Assembly (NCBI GenBank): GCA_949752745.1 | Contig: OX457024.1 | Span: 105,251,190 to 105,315,189 of the forward strand | Length of the DNA stretch: 64,000 nt | Reading direction: 5' to 3' | Source of the DNA: Protula sp. h YS-2021 | Lineage: Eukaryota; Annelida; Polychaeta; Sabellida; Serpulidae | Shown here: positions 1 to 11,732 of the stretch, piece after piece | Numbering within the stretch: the first letter of the stretch is position 1 | Layout: the number at the start of each line of letters is the position of its first letter | Position numbers and translations under genes: made by a program | Notes under the pieces: model-generated | What the model was told of the DNA's origin: nothing | Databases searched by the model: none | Seen by the model: only the letters and a program-made list of their open reading frames with translations

Positions 1-1157
1 ACACGTGTACTGTTGGTTACACATACACAATTATTGCGCGGTTCGCATTTCAGACCAGTGCACATGTTTAGTCAACTTGTGTTGCTGCGCGGTTCGCATT
101 TTAGACCAGTGCGCATGTTTACTTAACTTTTGTTGATGCGCGGTTCGCATTTCGGACCAGTGTGCATGATTATTCAACTTGCGTTGATGAGCGGTTCGTA
201 TTTCGAACCAATATACACGTTTAATTAACTTGTGTTGATGCGTGGTTCGCATTTTAGACCAGTGCGCATGTTTCTTTAGGTTGCGATGATGCGCGGTTTG
301 CATTTCGGACCAGTGCGCACGTTTATTTAACTTGCGTTGATGCCGGTGTACATTTCGGGCCAGTGCGCATGTTTATGTACCTTGCGTCGATGCGCGGTTT
401 GCATTTCGGGCCAGTGCGCATGATTATTTAACTTGTGTTGATGCGCGGTTTGCATTTCGGGCCAGTGCGCATGTTTATTTAACTTTCGTCAATGCACGGT
501 TCACGTTTCAGACCAGTGCGGATGTTAATTTAAATTGCACTGATGAGATGTTCGCATTTCGGACCAGTGCGCATGTTTATTCAACTTGCGTTGATGAGAG
601 GTTCGCATTTCGAACAAATGTGCACGTTTACTTAACTTGCGTTGATGCGTGGTTCGCATTTCGGACCATTGCGCATGTTTTTTCAACTTGCGTTGATGCT
701 CGGTTCACCTTTCAGACCAGTGCGCATGCTTATTTAACTTGCGTCGATGCGCGGTTCACCTTTCAGACCAGTGCGGATGTTTATTTAACTTGCCTTGATG
801 AGCAGTTCGCATTTCGGACCAGCGCACATGTTTACTTAATTTGTGTTGATGTGCGGTTCTAATTTGGATCAGAGCGCATGTTTATTTAATTTTTCTTGAT
901 GCGCGGTTCATATTTCGGACCAGTGCGCATGTCTATTCAACTTCCGTTGACGCGTGGTTCTTTCTTCTGACCACTGTGCACATGTTTACTTAACTTGCGT
1001 TGATGCGCGGTTCGCATTTCGGACCAGTGTGCATGTTTATTTAACTTGCGTTGAGACGCGGTTCGCATTTTTGACCACTGCGCATGTTTATATAACTTGC
1101 GTCGATGCGCGGCTGACTAGAGCGCTAGTTCATTTAACTTGTGTTGATGCGCTGTAG
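1..1157. repeat. 51-bp minisatellite, about 22 copies, continues left of the window
   Basis: Units begin at about 36, 87 and 138, giving a 51-bp period. The core is a gcgcggttcgcatttcgg block followed by accagtgcgcatgttta and an acttgcgttgat tail. Because 51 bp equals 17 codons, stretches stay open in one frame (for example 548-862 plus) and read as a 17-residue repeat. Copies differ at many sites and indels break the frame repeatedly, so I see a decaying satellite and not a gene. It ends at about 1157. Confidence 0.9.
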
Positions 1158-1189
1158 GAGGAGTTTCGTTTTAATTAAAAAAATTTTAG

Positions 1190-1850
1190 AATTCACTCGA
1201 AAAGCAAAAGCCGTATGCACGATCCCCTAGAGATGACTCATGCCAAAAATAAAAAATTACATCTGATAAAAACTGTAGGCGGAATTGCATTTGGAATTTT
1301 TTCTTCAAAAGTTCCCTGATCGACTCAAAAAGCACAAGCCCTGTTCACGAACCCCTAAGCATGCCTCACACACTAAATAATTTATATTTTCTTCAACAAT
1401 TCCCTAAAAATAAAATATTCCCAGTCAAAAAGCACAAGCGCTATGTCTGAGCCACCTAGGGATGTCTCATACCAAAAATAAATGAAATCGGATAAAAACT
1501 GTAGGAGGAAATGCATTTTGAAGTTTTTTCTTCAAAAATTCCCCCAAAATACAAAATTGTCCGATCGACTAAAAAAGCACATGCCTTATGCACGAAACCT
1601 TAGGGATGCCTCATACAAAACATAAATGAACTCAGAGAAAAATTGTAGGGGAAATGCATTTGGAAGTGTTTTCTTCAAAAATTCCCCAAAAATACAAAAA
1701 TTGTCCGATCGACTAAAAAAGCATAATCCCTATGCATGACCCCTTAGGAATGCCTCACAGCAAAAATAAATGACATCGGGTTAAAAATGCAGGAGATGCA
1801 TTTTTAATTACTTTTTAAGTTATTTCTTTACAAATTCAACAAAAATTGTC
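1190..1850. repeat. Degenerate tandem repeat, about 5 copies of 100-146 bp
   Basis: A block with gactcaaaaagcacaagcc, then cctagggatgcctca, then aaactgtaggaggaaatgca and a t-rich tail recurs at about 1197, 1327, 1427, 1573 and 1718. Copies are strongly diverged. A separate duplicated 22-mer with ggtaaatatttagctaaat lies at about 1851-1895. No coding potential is seen. Confidence 0.75.
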
Positions 1851-2218
1851 CGGTAAATATTTAGCTAAATCATACGGTAAATATTTAGCTAAATACAATA
1901 ATCTTTAAATTTCGGCAAAATTTTAACAATTTTTGATAATCGTACCGAAAAAAAACGAACTGAATAATTGACGTGTACCGAATCGAAGCGAACCGTGGAA
2001 ATGGCGTATCGCCAAACCCCTAAATCGGATAGTTGCTCCATATGAAACAGAACCAGGATAAGAATTTCATTAGTATTGCAAAACACTGATGTCAAATGCC
2101 TGTGATTTATCTATCTGGACTTATTTCCTCACGCAGAGACCCACTAGTTGCGCCAGTCATCGCCATTTTGGAAAACACGCCAATATTTTTGAAGGAAAAT
2201 ATAAAAATTCCTTTTCTT

Positions 2219-2226
2219 CTGCCAAA
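2219..2226. other. Left target-site duplication of the 2227-3101 element
   Basis: The octamer ctgccaaa is repeated exactly at 3102-3109, directly abutting both inferred element ends. Confidence 0.85.
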
Positions 2227-3101
2227 CGGGGTTGGCAAGTTATGGACACGATGGTAAAAACCCCTGGTAAAAACCAGGTTTTTACCGTCCCGTCCAAAAC
2301 AGTTTTGGACTGTCCGAAACGGTCCGAAACTGGGCTGTCAAATTTAAACTATTCAAATATACAAAACGTGTTTCTCTGTTCATTCAAACATTTCCCTGTT
2401 TGCTTTTTAACTTAACGTTTCTGCTTATGAACACTTTCAGTCCACATTGCTGTGTGAGTCGCAAATGTCACATCAGCAAACATTCCATCCCTGAAAACGC
2501 TATCAGTCCGCAATGCTTTGCGAGTCGCAAATGTCACATCAGCAAACAGTCCACCCCACCAAATATTGCGTGCCCGAAGAGTTCGATTGCTGTTTATTTA
2601 ACACCCAAAATTTAGAGCGCGCTTTAATCCTGAATCTGAATCCTAATCTGTCGCTACACTGGCTTCTCTCGGAGTTCCTCTTGTGCGTTATAATCCCTTT
2701 GCCACCGTATACTGCTCTGGGGAGGGGGGGGGAGGTGGGCGGAGACGACTCCATACCTCCTTAATATCTTGATGCTCCAGTGTCACAACTGTTGTATATA
2801 AAGTAAGTTTCTTTACTGTGAAATTATACGACTTATGCATAAACATTGTATAAATATTGTGTACATAATAAACAATTTAAAGAAATATTAATGGCAAAAT
2901 ACTGCATAAAATGCATCAAGTTTAGTTTTTGTTAATTGATAGCAATAAGCACCTCGAATACGTGACTTTTGTCCATAGAAGTTTAGTTGTTTTAGTTTCG
3001 GACCGTTTCGGACAGGTAAAAACCCTTTTGGGCGGTTTTTACCACGTTTTGGACACTGTCCGGTCCGAAATACGTTTCGGACCGTCCAAAACCCAACCCT
3101 G
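2227..3101. mobile_element. Non-autonomous hAT-type DNA transposon (875 bp) with perfect 8-bp TSD
   Basis: The element is bracketed by the identical 8-mer ctgccaaa at 2219-2226 and 3102-3109. It starts cggggttgg and ends ccaaccctg in inverted sense (caaccctg at 3094-3101), which matches the CAGGG-type hAT termini apart from one base. A 20-bp block at 2311-2330 recurs inverted at 2995-3014, and ggtaaaaacc palindromes lie below each end. Inside, a 70-bp block with gagtcgcaaatgtcacatca is duplicated at about 2455 and 2523. No transposase frame is present, so it would need an enzyme in trans. Eight-bp TSDs and CAGGG ends are hallmarks of the hAT superfamily. Confidence 0.85.
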
Positions 3102-3203
3102 CTGCCAAATACAGTGCTATAGCTACCAAGATTGACCCGAATGTTACTTCGGCATAAATGAATAGCCATGACCAGTGGTACGTATGCACGATTTTCAGCC
3201 TAC

Positions 3204-3322
3204 CAATTTTTAGCTGTTTCTTCAGATCCGCGTCCTTCTGAATGAGTAACTGTAACAACTCCCCTGTGTCAATCTCCTCAGATTTCTGGGACTTGGGCGT
3301 GGCAATCAGTTCAAAGAACTGC
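3204..3322 (-). CDS. Isolated exon resembling Mediator subunit 4 (MED4)
   Basis: Read on the minus strand, a pyrimidine-rich acceptor (ttcttctttctag) precedes position 3322 and a gtaggc donor follows 3204, framing a 119-nt open exon of split phase. Its peptide reads QFFELIATPKSQK, then about eight acidic or polar residues, then LLQLLIQKDADLKKQLKI. This matches from memory the N-terminal coiled-coil part of MED4, where an (S/R)-E-L-I segment is followed by a leucine-rich LLI-(H/Q)-(R/K)-D block. MED4 sits in the middle module of the Mediator complex in the nucleus. I could not find neighbouring exons: the next would lie below 2227, where only repeats are seen, and exon 1 would lie above 3322. 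It may be a real internal exon of a gene running off the left edge, or a stranded relic. Confidence 0.55.
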
Positions 3323-4189
3323 CTAGAAAGAAGAAGGAATCCTGCACTTTTACATAGCAACAGTAGGAAACCATGCAGCAAACTTTGTTTTTCTTTGCTT
3401 GTTTTTGTTCTTTCTGCGGTTTACTGTCCTTGAAGTTCTACGCTTTTGCGCTGTGCCACTCATACAGATTTCTGTGGAAAATTCATACGTGTACACAACA
3501 ATCTCACAGAAACGGTATACAGCCGCAAGAGTAACCCTCTCCAGATACCAGTCTTATATCGATTGTTCTTACCCTGGAACGCAGTTATGGTACCATCCAC
3601 CATATTTTGGGTTGGAGGAATGTCGGGGGGGGGGGGGGAGGGAGGGGGTGCTTGGGTAACTGCCATAATTTTGATTTCACAACCGGAAGATGAGCACATT
3701 TTTCAACATTTCAACCAGATACAGAACTGGTGGCAGTTTTAAGGTTTTACACATTTTATGCGAAAATACTCAAATGTTATAATATCATCCAGACAAGGAG
3801 CTTACACCCCTTAAGTCAAATCACACGGGTCACCCTGGATAACATTGCACAGATCGCTACGACAGGATACGGTCATTCATAGATTACAACGTTCGCCCAT
3901 CAATGATTGGCTAATGGTTCTCATAATAAGAAAATAACTTACATTGGTAAATGATCTGAAAATTAGTTTCAATACATGTCTAAGGAGATGTGCGAGATAT
4001 TTTGCGATTTCATACAAAAGAGGAATCCCAACCTCGTCGATATACTAAAAATATGTAGGTAAGGTGGACACAAACTAAACAACCATTAAAACTACTAAAA
4101 TCTGGAGATGACAAGACAATCGTAAATTGCACATCCCCCGCCGCGCTCATCTGCACTATATTTATTTCCTTCCCTTAAGGTATAGTAAA
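3323..4189. other. Non-coding stretch, no gene seen
   Basis: Apart from a poly-G tract at about 3626-3640, I see unique-looking sequence without a convincing exon on either strand. Short open frames over 3399-3742 overlap each other on both strands and match no family I recognise. Confidence 0.5.
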
Positions 4190-4660
4190 CAACAAAGTCC
4201 AAATTGTGAAAAATCGCTAAAAATTACACTTTTTGAAGAAATCGAAAAATAACCTGACAACGCACAACTACACGTTATGTTCTTTCTATCTGTAGGGTTT
4301 TATGGGCCTGTGGTGAATAGTAACAAAGATACAGCCTGGACAAACTTGTCTGAAATACAACAAAGTAAAAAATCGCCAAAATTACATTTTTTAAAAGAAA
4401 TCGAACAATAACCTGATATTGTATAACTACACTTTATATACTTTCCACCTGTAGGGTTCTATTGGTCTACGATAAATAGTAACAAAGATACAGCCTGGAC
4501 AAACTTGTTCTGAAAAGCGACAAAGTCCAAATTTTCAAAAAAATCGCCAAAATTACATATTTTAGAAAAATCCAAAAATAGCGTTATATACTTTCTTTCC
4601 GTAGGGTTTTATTAATCTCTGAGGACTATTAACAAAGATACAGAGGCGATATTGTGTGAG
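4190..4660. repeat. Three diverged tandem units of about 165 bp
   Basis: The block caacaaagtcc, aaaaatcgccaaaattacat, tctgtagggtttta and caaagatacagcctggacaa recurs from about 4190, 4358 and 4517. The style resembles the internal units of the hairpin-headed repeats at 33124 and 45351. Confidence 0.75.
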
Positions 4661-6088
4661 ACTAAGCGACCCACAAGGCTTTGTCAGCGATGGCTTAAGG
4701 CCGTCAAAGTACCAAGGCAATGATAACCTCTATGTTTCGCATTCTCTTTAATGAAAGTATACGAAAATAACCATAAATCTCCCGCAATATTGACACTTGT
4801 TTACATGCAAGTAGCACGCTACTTCCATAAAAGTGAGGAAATAAATTTTGCAATTATGCACCATAAACTTCTGAATTGAGATTTCTAAAAACATGGAAGA
4901 AATTTTACGTTAGATATTACAGGTGTACAGAATAAATTAATGTATGCCTAGTTCTGCATCTACCAGCTATCTGAGTATGTATTTTTCAGACAACAAAACC
5001 CTTATATTTAAATTTGTGGTCACTTTGGTCACATGACATTTAAAACAAATATTTGACAGCTGAGTGCGCATACTATTTTTCCCAATGAAGAAATAGAAGG
5101 TAGGTTGTCTATTAAAAGCTGTGTCCGTTCTGCAAAAAGGGCATGGCGTACATGTACTTCCAGTAAATCTTTGTACAACTGGGAATGTTATGTAGAGCTC
5201 GGAAACCTGAAGCTATCGGAAAATAAGATACTGAAGGTATCAGAAAATAAGGAATTGGGAGTAAGTATTCATATCTGGTTAAAAAAAATATTTAAAAAAA
5301 AAATAAGTGATAAAACAAGTTTTTAAGCTTCGTACTTAAAAAACGGATGAAAAACAACATAACAGTGAGTGATAATACAGTTTTTAAAACTTCGTATTTT
5401 AACAAGAAATCTATCAATATGTCGCTGTACTTCTGGCTACGCGCAAAGGTGGATTCATACTTGTACCTTCTTGAATGTAAACACCTGATATTAGCGCTGT
5501 ATATTTAAAATAAATTGATTGAAATTAAACCCCCGTTTGACGATGTTAGATAAATATTTCCTAGAACAGAACGAGACTCGCGTGTGTGTCTGATAGTTTA
5601 TTTTCTCATAGCTTCAGCCTAGTGCAGCACTCTAGCCTCATGACATACAAGATTGACCCCTTATTAGCTGAATAATTGTGGGCTTCGGAGCTCTAACACA
5701 GAGATATACTGAAAATAGAAGAGCTGACTTGGAACTAATAGTATACACAGGCCTAGCCACGCTTAAGCTGATTAAATACGCAAAAATTCTGTGATCTGAC
5801 TGCAAGTTACCCTGCTAAAAATGAAAGAAATAATTGAGAGATTTCACCTTAATTTTCGTGTTTCGATCGAATCTGGTTGGAATAAAGGTTTAAAGAAATG
5901 ATAGAAAAAAAAACTGCAAAAAAAAAAAAATCAACAAAATTCCATTTTGCCAGAAACATACTCACAAATTGGCTATTAAAGAGGTTTGATAATATGTAAA
6001 AATGGTTTTTAAAATGTCATATATAGCTTTTCAAACTTGAAAGTGTGTATGTTGAAAGAAAAAATAGAATTAGGTGTTTTCCCCTTGT
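4661..6088. other. AT-rich non-coding stretch, no gene seen
   Basis: The 74-codon frame at 5105-5326 matches nothing I recognise and ends in an A-rich low-complexity run. The frame contains a short imperfect duplication (ctatcggaaaataagatact / gtatcagaaaataaggaatt). No RNA gene is recognised. Confidence 0.45.
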
Positions 6089-6096
6089 CATTTCAT

Positions 6097-6944
6097 CAGG
6101 GCTGGTATGAAATATTTCGAATGAAATATTTCTTGAAATATTTCATGAAATATTTCACTGTAAAAATTTCAAAAATTTCACGTCTTGAAATTTTTAAATA
6201 AGAAATAAGTTGGACATCAAGAATACCAAATACTGACGGACACCTATCCACGGACATTCATCTTAAGTTATCAGTTAACACACTGCGTTGGCATAACTCT
6301 ACCAGTAAACAATGCAGCCACAGAAATCCTCGGTAGTATATAACTTTTGAGTGACAAAGCTAGCAGTTGCTGGCCTACAGCACCGTTGACACATCTACTC
6401 CGGGTATCTGAGCGGGTGTTTCTAAGGGCGGGGAGAGGGAGGAGAGTTTATAGTAACTGTTAACGGCACAGGGGAACGAGGTCGGATATGTACACAATAG
6501 GTCAAAAATATAGCAGACAATATGTTAGTTAAACAAACAGGGAGCAACTCACGCCCGAGTTTGCTTCAAGTTCAGCACTGTTTGAATAGTCACCCTTAAT
6601 CCTGTAATTAAGCGGTGTTTCCCATTTAAACGAGAAAAAGCTTTGCCTTTATCCGGTTTTACGATAAAGCGGTATGCAATTATCCGGTTATAAATACATA
6701 ATTTTATGCAATCAACCGATTTATGCGTTTAACCGGTATGCGATTCTTATCTTTTTTATCTGTCTATGCATTTTGACGGTGGTATTTGTTAAATTAACGA
6801 ACATATATTACGCATAGCCTGGAAATGTGTGTTTTTTTCCTAATGTGCTTTGAAAGATTTCAGAAATTTCAATATTTCTGAAATACTTCAAAAATTTCAA
6901 ATTTCATGAAATTTTTAAAAATTTCGAAATTTTTACCAGCCCTG
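6097..6944. mobile_element. Non-autonomous hAT-like element (848 bp) with perfect 8-bp TSD
   Basis: Flanked by identical catttcat octamers at 6089-6096 and 6945-6952. Termini are cagggctggta and its inverse taccagccctg. Both subterminal zones are packed with short aaatttc/gaaatatttc repeats in opposite senses (6110-6190 and 6850-6935). Such dense subterminal motifs are the usual transposase-binding layout of hAT elements. The interior includes an unrelated unique part at about 6230-6800 with no transposase frame. Confidence 0.85.
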
Positions 6945-7717
6945 CATTTCATTACAATTTATTAACCCAAAAAAATTGCAGTCGAGACGATATCCCCTAT
7001 GGGAAGGTATGAATTGGCTTATTAAACGTATTTGCTGCCAAATATTTTCAATTGCTTACAAGAGGTTTGCACTGGGCCTTACATGAATGCTTATAAGTGT
7101 TATTGTATCTACAAATTTCTCATGCTTTTAAAAAAAAATCGACTTCGGGTCTGCTACAAGGGAGAGACAGTAATTAGGACAAAATTTTGGGTTTTAATGA
7201 TTTTAGGGCAATATCCCTCAAATTACACGGAACAAATATATACCACTGACAGAGGAGGTCGAACCAAACATTGCTAATACAAAACACAGTAACTTCCCAA
7301 TGTAAGGACAATAAAATACCCAAAAGCATAAATTATGTTCCTAAGGAATACAATACACAAGTTTGGGAAATAAAATGTCGGGCTGAACGTTAACCAATCA
7401 CCAACAGCGAAACAAACGATGAACCAAGATGGCGATATCAACAAAAACCAGTTGATCAATCTGGTTAATCTTATTAACTTTTCTCTTACAAGCGAAGAAA
7501 CATAAAATTGAATAGCAAATCGTAATTGGCAAAACTGAAAATGTGTTTTTTTTTAATGCGACAACGTTTGCGCCGGTTGTACCATATTTATTTGCAAACT
7601 TTAAGCCACGCGATTTACTAATACATTTTTATTAGGGGTCATAATAACTTTCATCAGCCAACAGACTAGTGTGTAATTTAACCAATTTGAATGTTCCTTG
7701 CCTCGTAAACAACACCT

Positions 7718-8198
7718 GGCCCCGGATTCACCAACATCCCCTTAACTTAAACTTAACTTAAACCCAATGCCACTTTAGGCAGCGTATCTATCGAACCACA
7801 AAGCCCACTTAAGTGTAACTTATATTTAAGAGACACGCCTTTTGTGTCGACTGAATATAGAATGCCATTTTAATACATTTTAAAAAGAAATATCGAATTT
7901 TCTCTTTTTTAAATCCCACTTAAAAATTAAGGGACCTCGGTACCTCCCTTACTCCCTTACAATTCTGCTAAGTTAAGGGACCGTTAAGTGAAATTTTAAG
8001 TTAAGTGTTATTTACTACGTAACCCGAAAACTGAGTTAAGGGAAAATTCAGCTTAATTGAAAGATTTAAGTGACACTTTAAGTTAAGGGGCTTTCGTGAA
8101 TCCGGGTTAGGTTCCCGAAATTATTGGCTATTTTAACATCTGAATGTCCTTGGGTTTAAGTTAATTTTAAGTTAAGGGGTGTTGGTGAATCCGGGGCC
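7718..8198. mobile_element. MITE-like element with about 50-bp terminal inverted repeats
   Basis: The left end ggccccggattcaccaacat and following ccccttaacttaaacttaac are repeated inverted at 8150-8198, ending in gttggtgaatccggggcc. A further partial copy of the end (ggggctttcgtgaatccggg) sits inside at about 8086-8106, and the interior is full of ttaagttaag tracts in both senses. No clear target duplication was found, so the superfamily is open. Confidence 0.75.
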
Positions 8199-8727
8199 TG
8201 ATACTTTTAATTTTATGTTACAGTATTATGAGATACACTTTCTCAAGTATGTGGTTCTGAAGTATTGATGAGTAAATTGAGTAAAGCAGGTTCCAGCCTA
8301 TCTGCGCCAAATGTCTCATTCTACCATCCGTCCCATTATACGGTCTGGGCCTACGTAGTAATTGTACTCGGTCAATGTGTGGTGAGCGATATTAAGGTAT
8401 CTACTATTTTTTACGCATTCCGTTTTAGAATGGTGTTATCAAGCAACCTGAACAGAAATAAAATAAAATGTTTTAACACAATAGCTTTTACTTTGAAATA
8501 AGTTCAATATCGTCAATAAGAGACAATATATTTTGTTTTGTGCTCAACGAAGACGCCATGTTTGCTGGATGATATCTGCACTATTTTCCGTAGACAATTT
8601 CGTTTTACAGACAAACAGGAAGGAACTCAGAGAGAAAAATAATGTTTATGTTGACGTTTGCTGTTGTCAAACAGCTGTGTTTATAAATAACTACGGCGTT
8701 TCGGTCTGTTGTGTATAGCATCTTTTT

Positions 8728-10430
8728 ATTCCGCAGACCCACTAGGGATTCCGCGCAAAATAGTACTCACAGACGACAGGAATCACCTTTTTCAAAACGT
8801 CACTAAAATATCGATTTCAGTGACATGGACACTCAGATGCACTTTTTCCACCAATGTACCAGAATACCACACATTGAGGGATGCCTAGTGCGGCCAATTA
8901 GATAGAAATATCCATCCGATCTGTGTTTACATATAACAGATAAATCCCCACAGAGGTCAGCTGTTTTATAACAACGTACGCATAGAGCGAATGGAGATTT
9001 TAAAAATAGTTCCTATCTTGTATCAGTACTGTTTTCGCGGAATACTCAGTGGTCTGCAGAGTAAAAAGGTGTTACGCACAACAGACCGAATCGCTGTAGA
9101 GGTTGGCTGTTGGACAACAACAATTTGAAATGTGGGTAACTGCGACATCTTCATCCACTATGTGTTTATACATAACAGATAGAGCCCCCCAGAGGCCATC
9201 TGTTGTGTAACAACAATTTGTGATATTGTTGTTTTCCTGTATTCTTGTGGGGTATGATTTTTTATAATAATATAATTCAGCTATGAGAACGACCTTACCT
9301 GCGAAAAATTCATAAAAAAACCCTAATTTTACGAAAACTTATTCACTACTAGAAAGGGAGCGCAAAATGCAATCCCATGTTTGTATATTTGTCGCAATAC
9401 ATAAGTGAAGCACACACCAATTTGTTTAATGTAACAAAACAATTTAACCGATGTTTTGTGACAGCAGCCCTTTAAAAGTTCTATTCAGACCAAACTGCCG
9501 TAGAGGCTGGCTTTTTGGACAACGACGCAATTTAACAAGAAACCGTACCCTACTACGTTGTTTCTGTCATGTGAAAGAAACAAATGGATTATAGGGTACA
9601 TTAATAACACCCAGCATTTGTTTTTCGCAGCTATCCATTTGTTATCCCTGGTAACTTTTAAATTAAATTTATTTTACTAATTTTGATCATTTTTTATTAA
9701 AAATAGGTAACATAAAAACACCACGTGACTATCAATGTCTATACTGATATTTTATTATAATTCTTTTAAAAAAATGCTTCGGTTTTGAGAAAGAACTGTA
9801 TTATCGCTCACGCATGCAGGCTGGCATCCTTCTCGCACCCCATAATAAAACAGCTGACCTGTGATGACATCTATCAGTTATGTATAAACACAGCAGATGG
9901 ATATTTTGAAAAGTAATTTCGCTCTTTTTTGAGTATTATTTTCGCGGAATCCCGAGTGGGTCGGTGGAGTTCGAAGGTATCCGAGTCAAATCACACTTTG
10001 GGCGCTCCGCATAAAATGCGCTAAAATTCCGTGTTTCGAATACAAACTAACCGGGTGAAGCATGAAAGAAATGATAGTGAGATTTTGCCTAAATGTCAAA
10101 TTTTCCTTGCATCAAAGAGCAATCGTATTTTTAACAACCCGAATGCTATTTTTAAAATTACTGTATTTCTTTCAATTTTTTACCCGCTTGTCTGGCAGTG
10201 GAAATGCAAAATTCTTGCGCAGTTTATTCGAAACACCCAAAGTGTGATTGGGCTTATTGTACAGAACAGACCGAACTGCCGTAGAGGTTGGTTGTTGAAC
10301 ATATTTTAAAAAGTAGTTGTTCTCTTTTATGAGTACTATTTTTTGGGTAATCCCCAGTGGGTATGCGGAGTCAAAGGTGTTGTACACAACAGACCGAACA
10401 GCAGAAGAGATTGGCTGTTGAACAACGACT
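8728..10430. repeat. Cluster of related interspersed repeats in both orientations
   Basis: A motif with agtactattttcgcggaat, cccagtgggtctgcggagt and gtgttacacaacagaccgaa recurs at about 9028-9100, 9940-9985 and 10335-10400, and inverted at about 8730-8770. A second motif, cacagaggtcagctgttttataacaac, recurs near 8950, 9190 and 9850. The order and spacing suggest fragmented or nested copies of one element. Several short frames cross it without continuity. Confidence 0.6.
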
Positions 10431-10439
10431 TTCACACCG

Positions 10440-11364
10440 GTGCCTCTTTGTGCCTCGTCGAAAACATGAATTTTTGATGATAGCGTTGGTATTCAATATA
10501 TTTATCCTTCTTGCGTCTGAATATATGCCATTTAATTTTGATTTCGTTGAAAAAATATCTAATTCAGTTCCACACTTATAATAATTGTCTTCCAGGTTTT
10601 GTACGAGGTCAGCAAGGTAAAATCGGTCGAAAGGTAAAATTCTGCTTTCGGACGATAACACAATATAGATAGAGCAAACACTATGTTATGAAATATGTTA
10701 GGTGTAATAGACAAATGTATATATTTATTAAGACTTTTTATATTATTCATTGTTAGAAACAAGAGATTTCTTCTGTTTCATTATATTAAATAATACAAAA
10801 AGAAATGGGTAATCAGCTGATGGGTAATCAGCTGATTGATTGTTCCGGTCAGACAGACAGTCCGACATTTCGGCACAGTTGCAAGTAGACTATACGTTGT
10901 CAAATTCAACTTTTCGTTTACCGTAGTTACCATTTTTTTCTTTTCATTATAGCATAAATTGTAGGCGCTTGTAAGGATTTAAAAGGTAAGGGTCAGAAGC
11001 GTAATGAAAACCATAAATTGCCGCCCAATCTACCTCTCTTACCGCATAAACCTTTGAGTGACAGTGATAAATGTACCAAGTCATCAGCATAGAATATGTG
11101 ATTTAACACCCGAATTCCATGCAGACATGCAATTTTTATGAACTGAAATTCGTTCTGACAGAGTTCATTTAAGTATTAAAACAGAAAAGGAAATAGTAGA
11201 CCACCCCTGCCTTACACCGTGTGCGTAAGCTATAAATCGGTTTGTATTTGTATAAACAATATTGTGAGCGATAAAAGCAGATTTCACACGAAAATCACAA
11301 ATAAAAAAAAAAAACATTTTTTTAAACGCAAAATATTTGGGTTCTAAAATTGTCAGCCATAATT
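10440..11364. other. Non-coding stretch, no gene seen
   Basis: I see only a short duplication gggtaatcagctgat at about 10806-10835 and an A-run at about 11300. Open frames here are short and overlap on both strands. Confidence 0.45.
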
Positions 11365-11431
11365 AGGCCCCAACCCTTCGGATTGGGGCCTATAGGTTTG
11401 GGGTGTCCGTCCGTCCGTCCTCTGTCCGTCA
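11365..11431. repeat. Hairpin followed by a GTCC run (head of a dispersed repeat)
   Basis: A perfect-looking hairpin, aggccccaa/ttggggcct around an acccttcgga centre (11365-11391), is followed 15 bp later by gtccgtccgtccgtcc (from about 11406). The same order, short hairpin then a GTCC-type run, occurs at 33127 with a different stem sequence; 45351 has a comparable hairpin. Confidence 0.6.
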
Positions 11432-11732
11432 TCGCTTTATACCACTATGAATTTGGGGGGCGGTTGGGGCCTGCGTGTGTTTCACAAATACTTACTTGTT
11501 TATAATGGTAACATTTATGTGATGTTACGTTTCAAAAGGACCGATAAAACGGTTGTAGCCGGGAAGTTCTGCAGGGGTTTCCGGGACGCAGATTTGCCCG
11601 TCAATGTCCCAAAAATATTAGCCCGGGAGCAAAAAAAATTTGAGCTTCACACGTGCATTATTACTTAAAAAAACTACAGTTTAAGCACTTTGTACGGTCC
11701 TAAAAAAAACACACTGACTTTTGAGACTTTTG

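Noticed and set aside
5105..5326. 73-codon frame as a gene
   Set aside because: Ends in low-complexity Lys/Ile sequence with no recognised homology or promoter.
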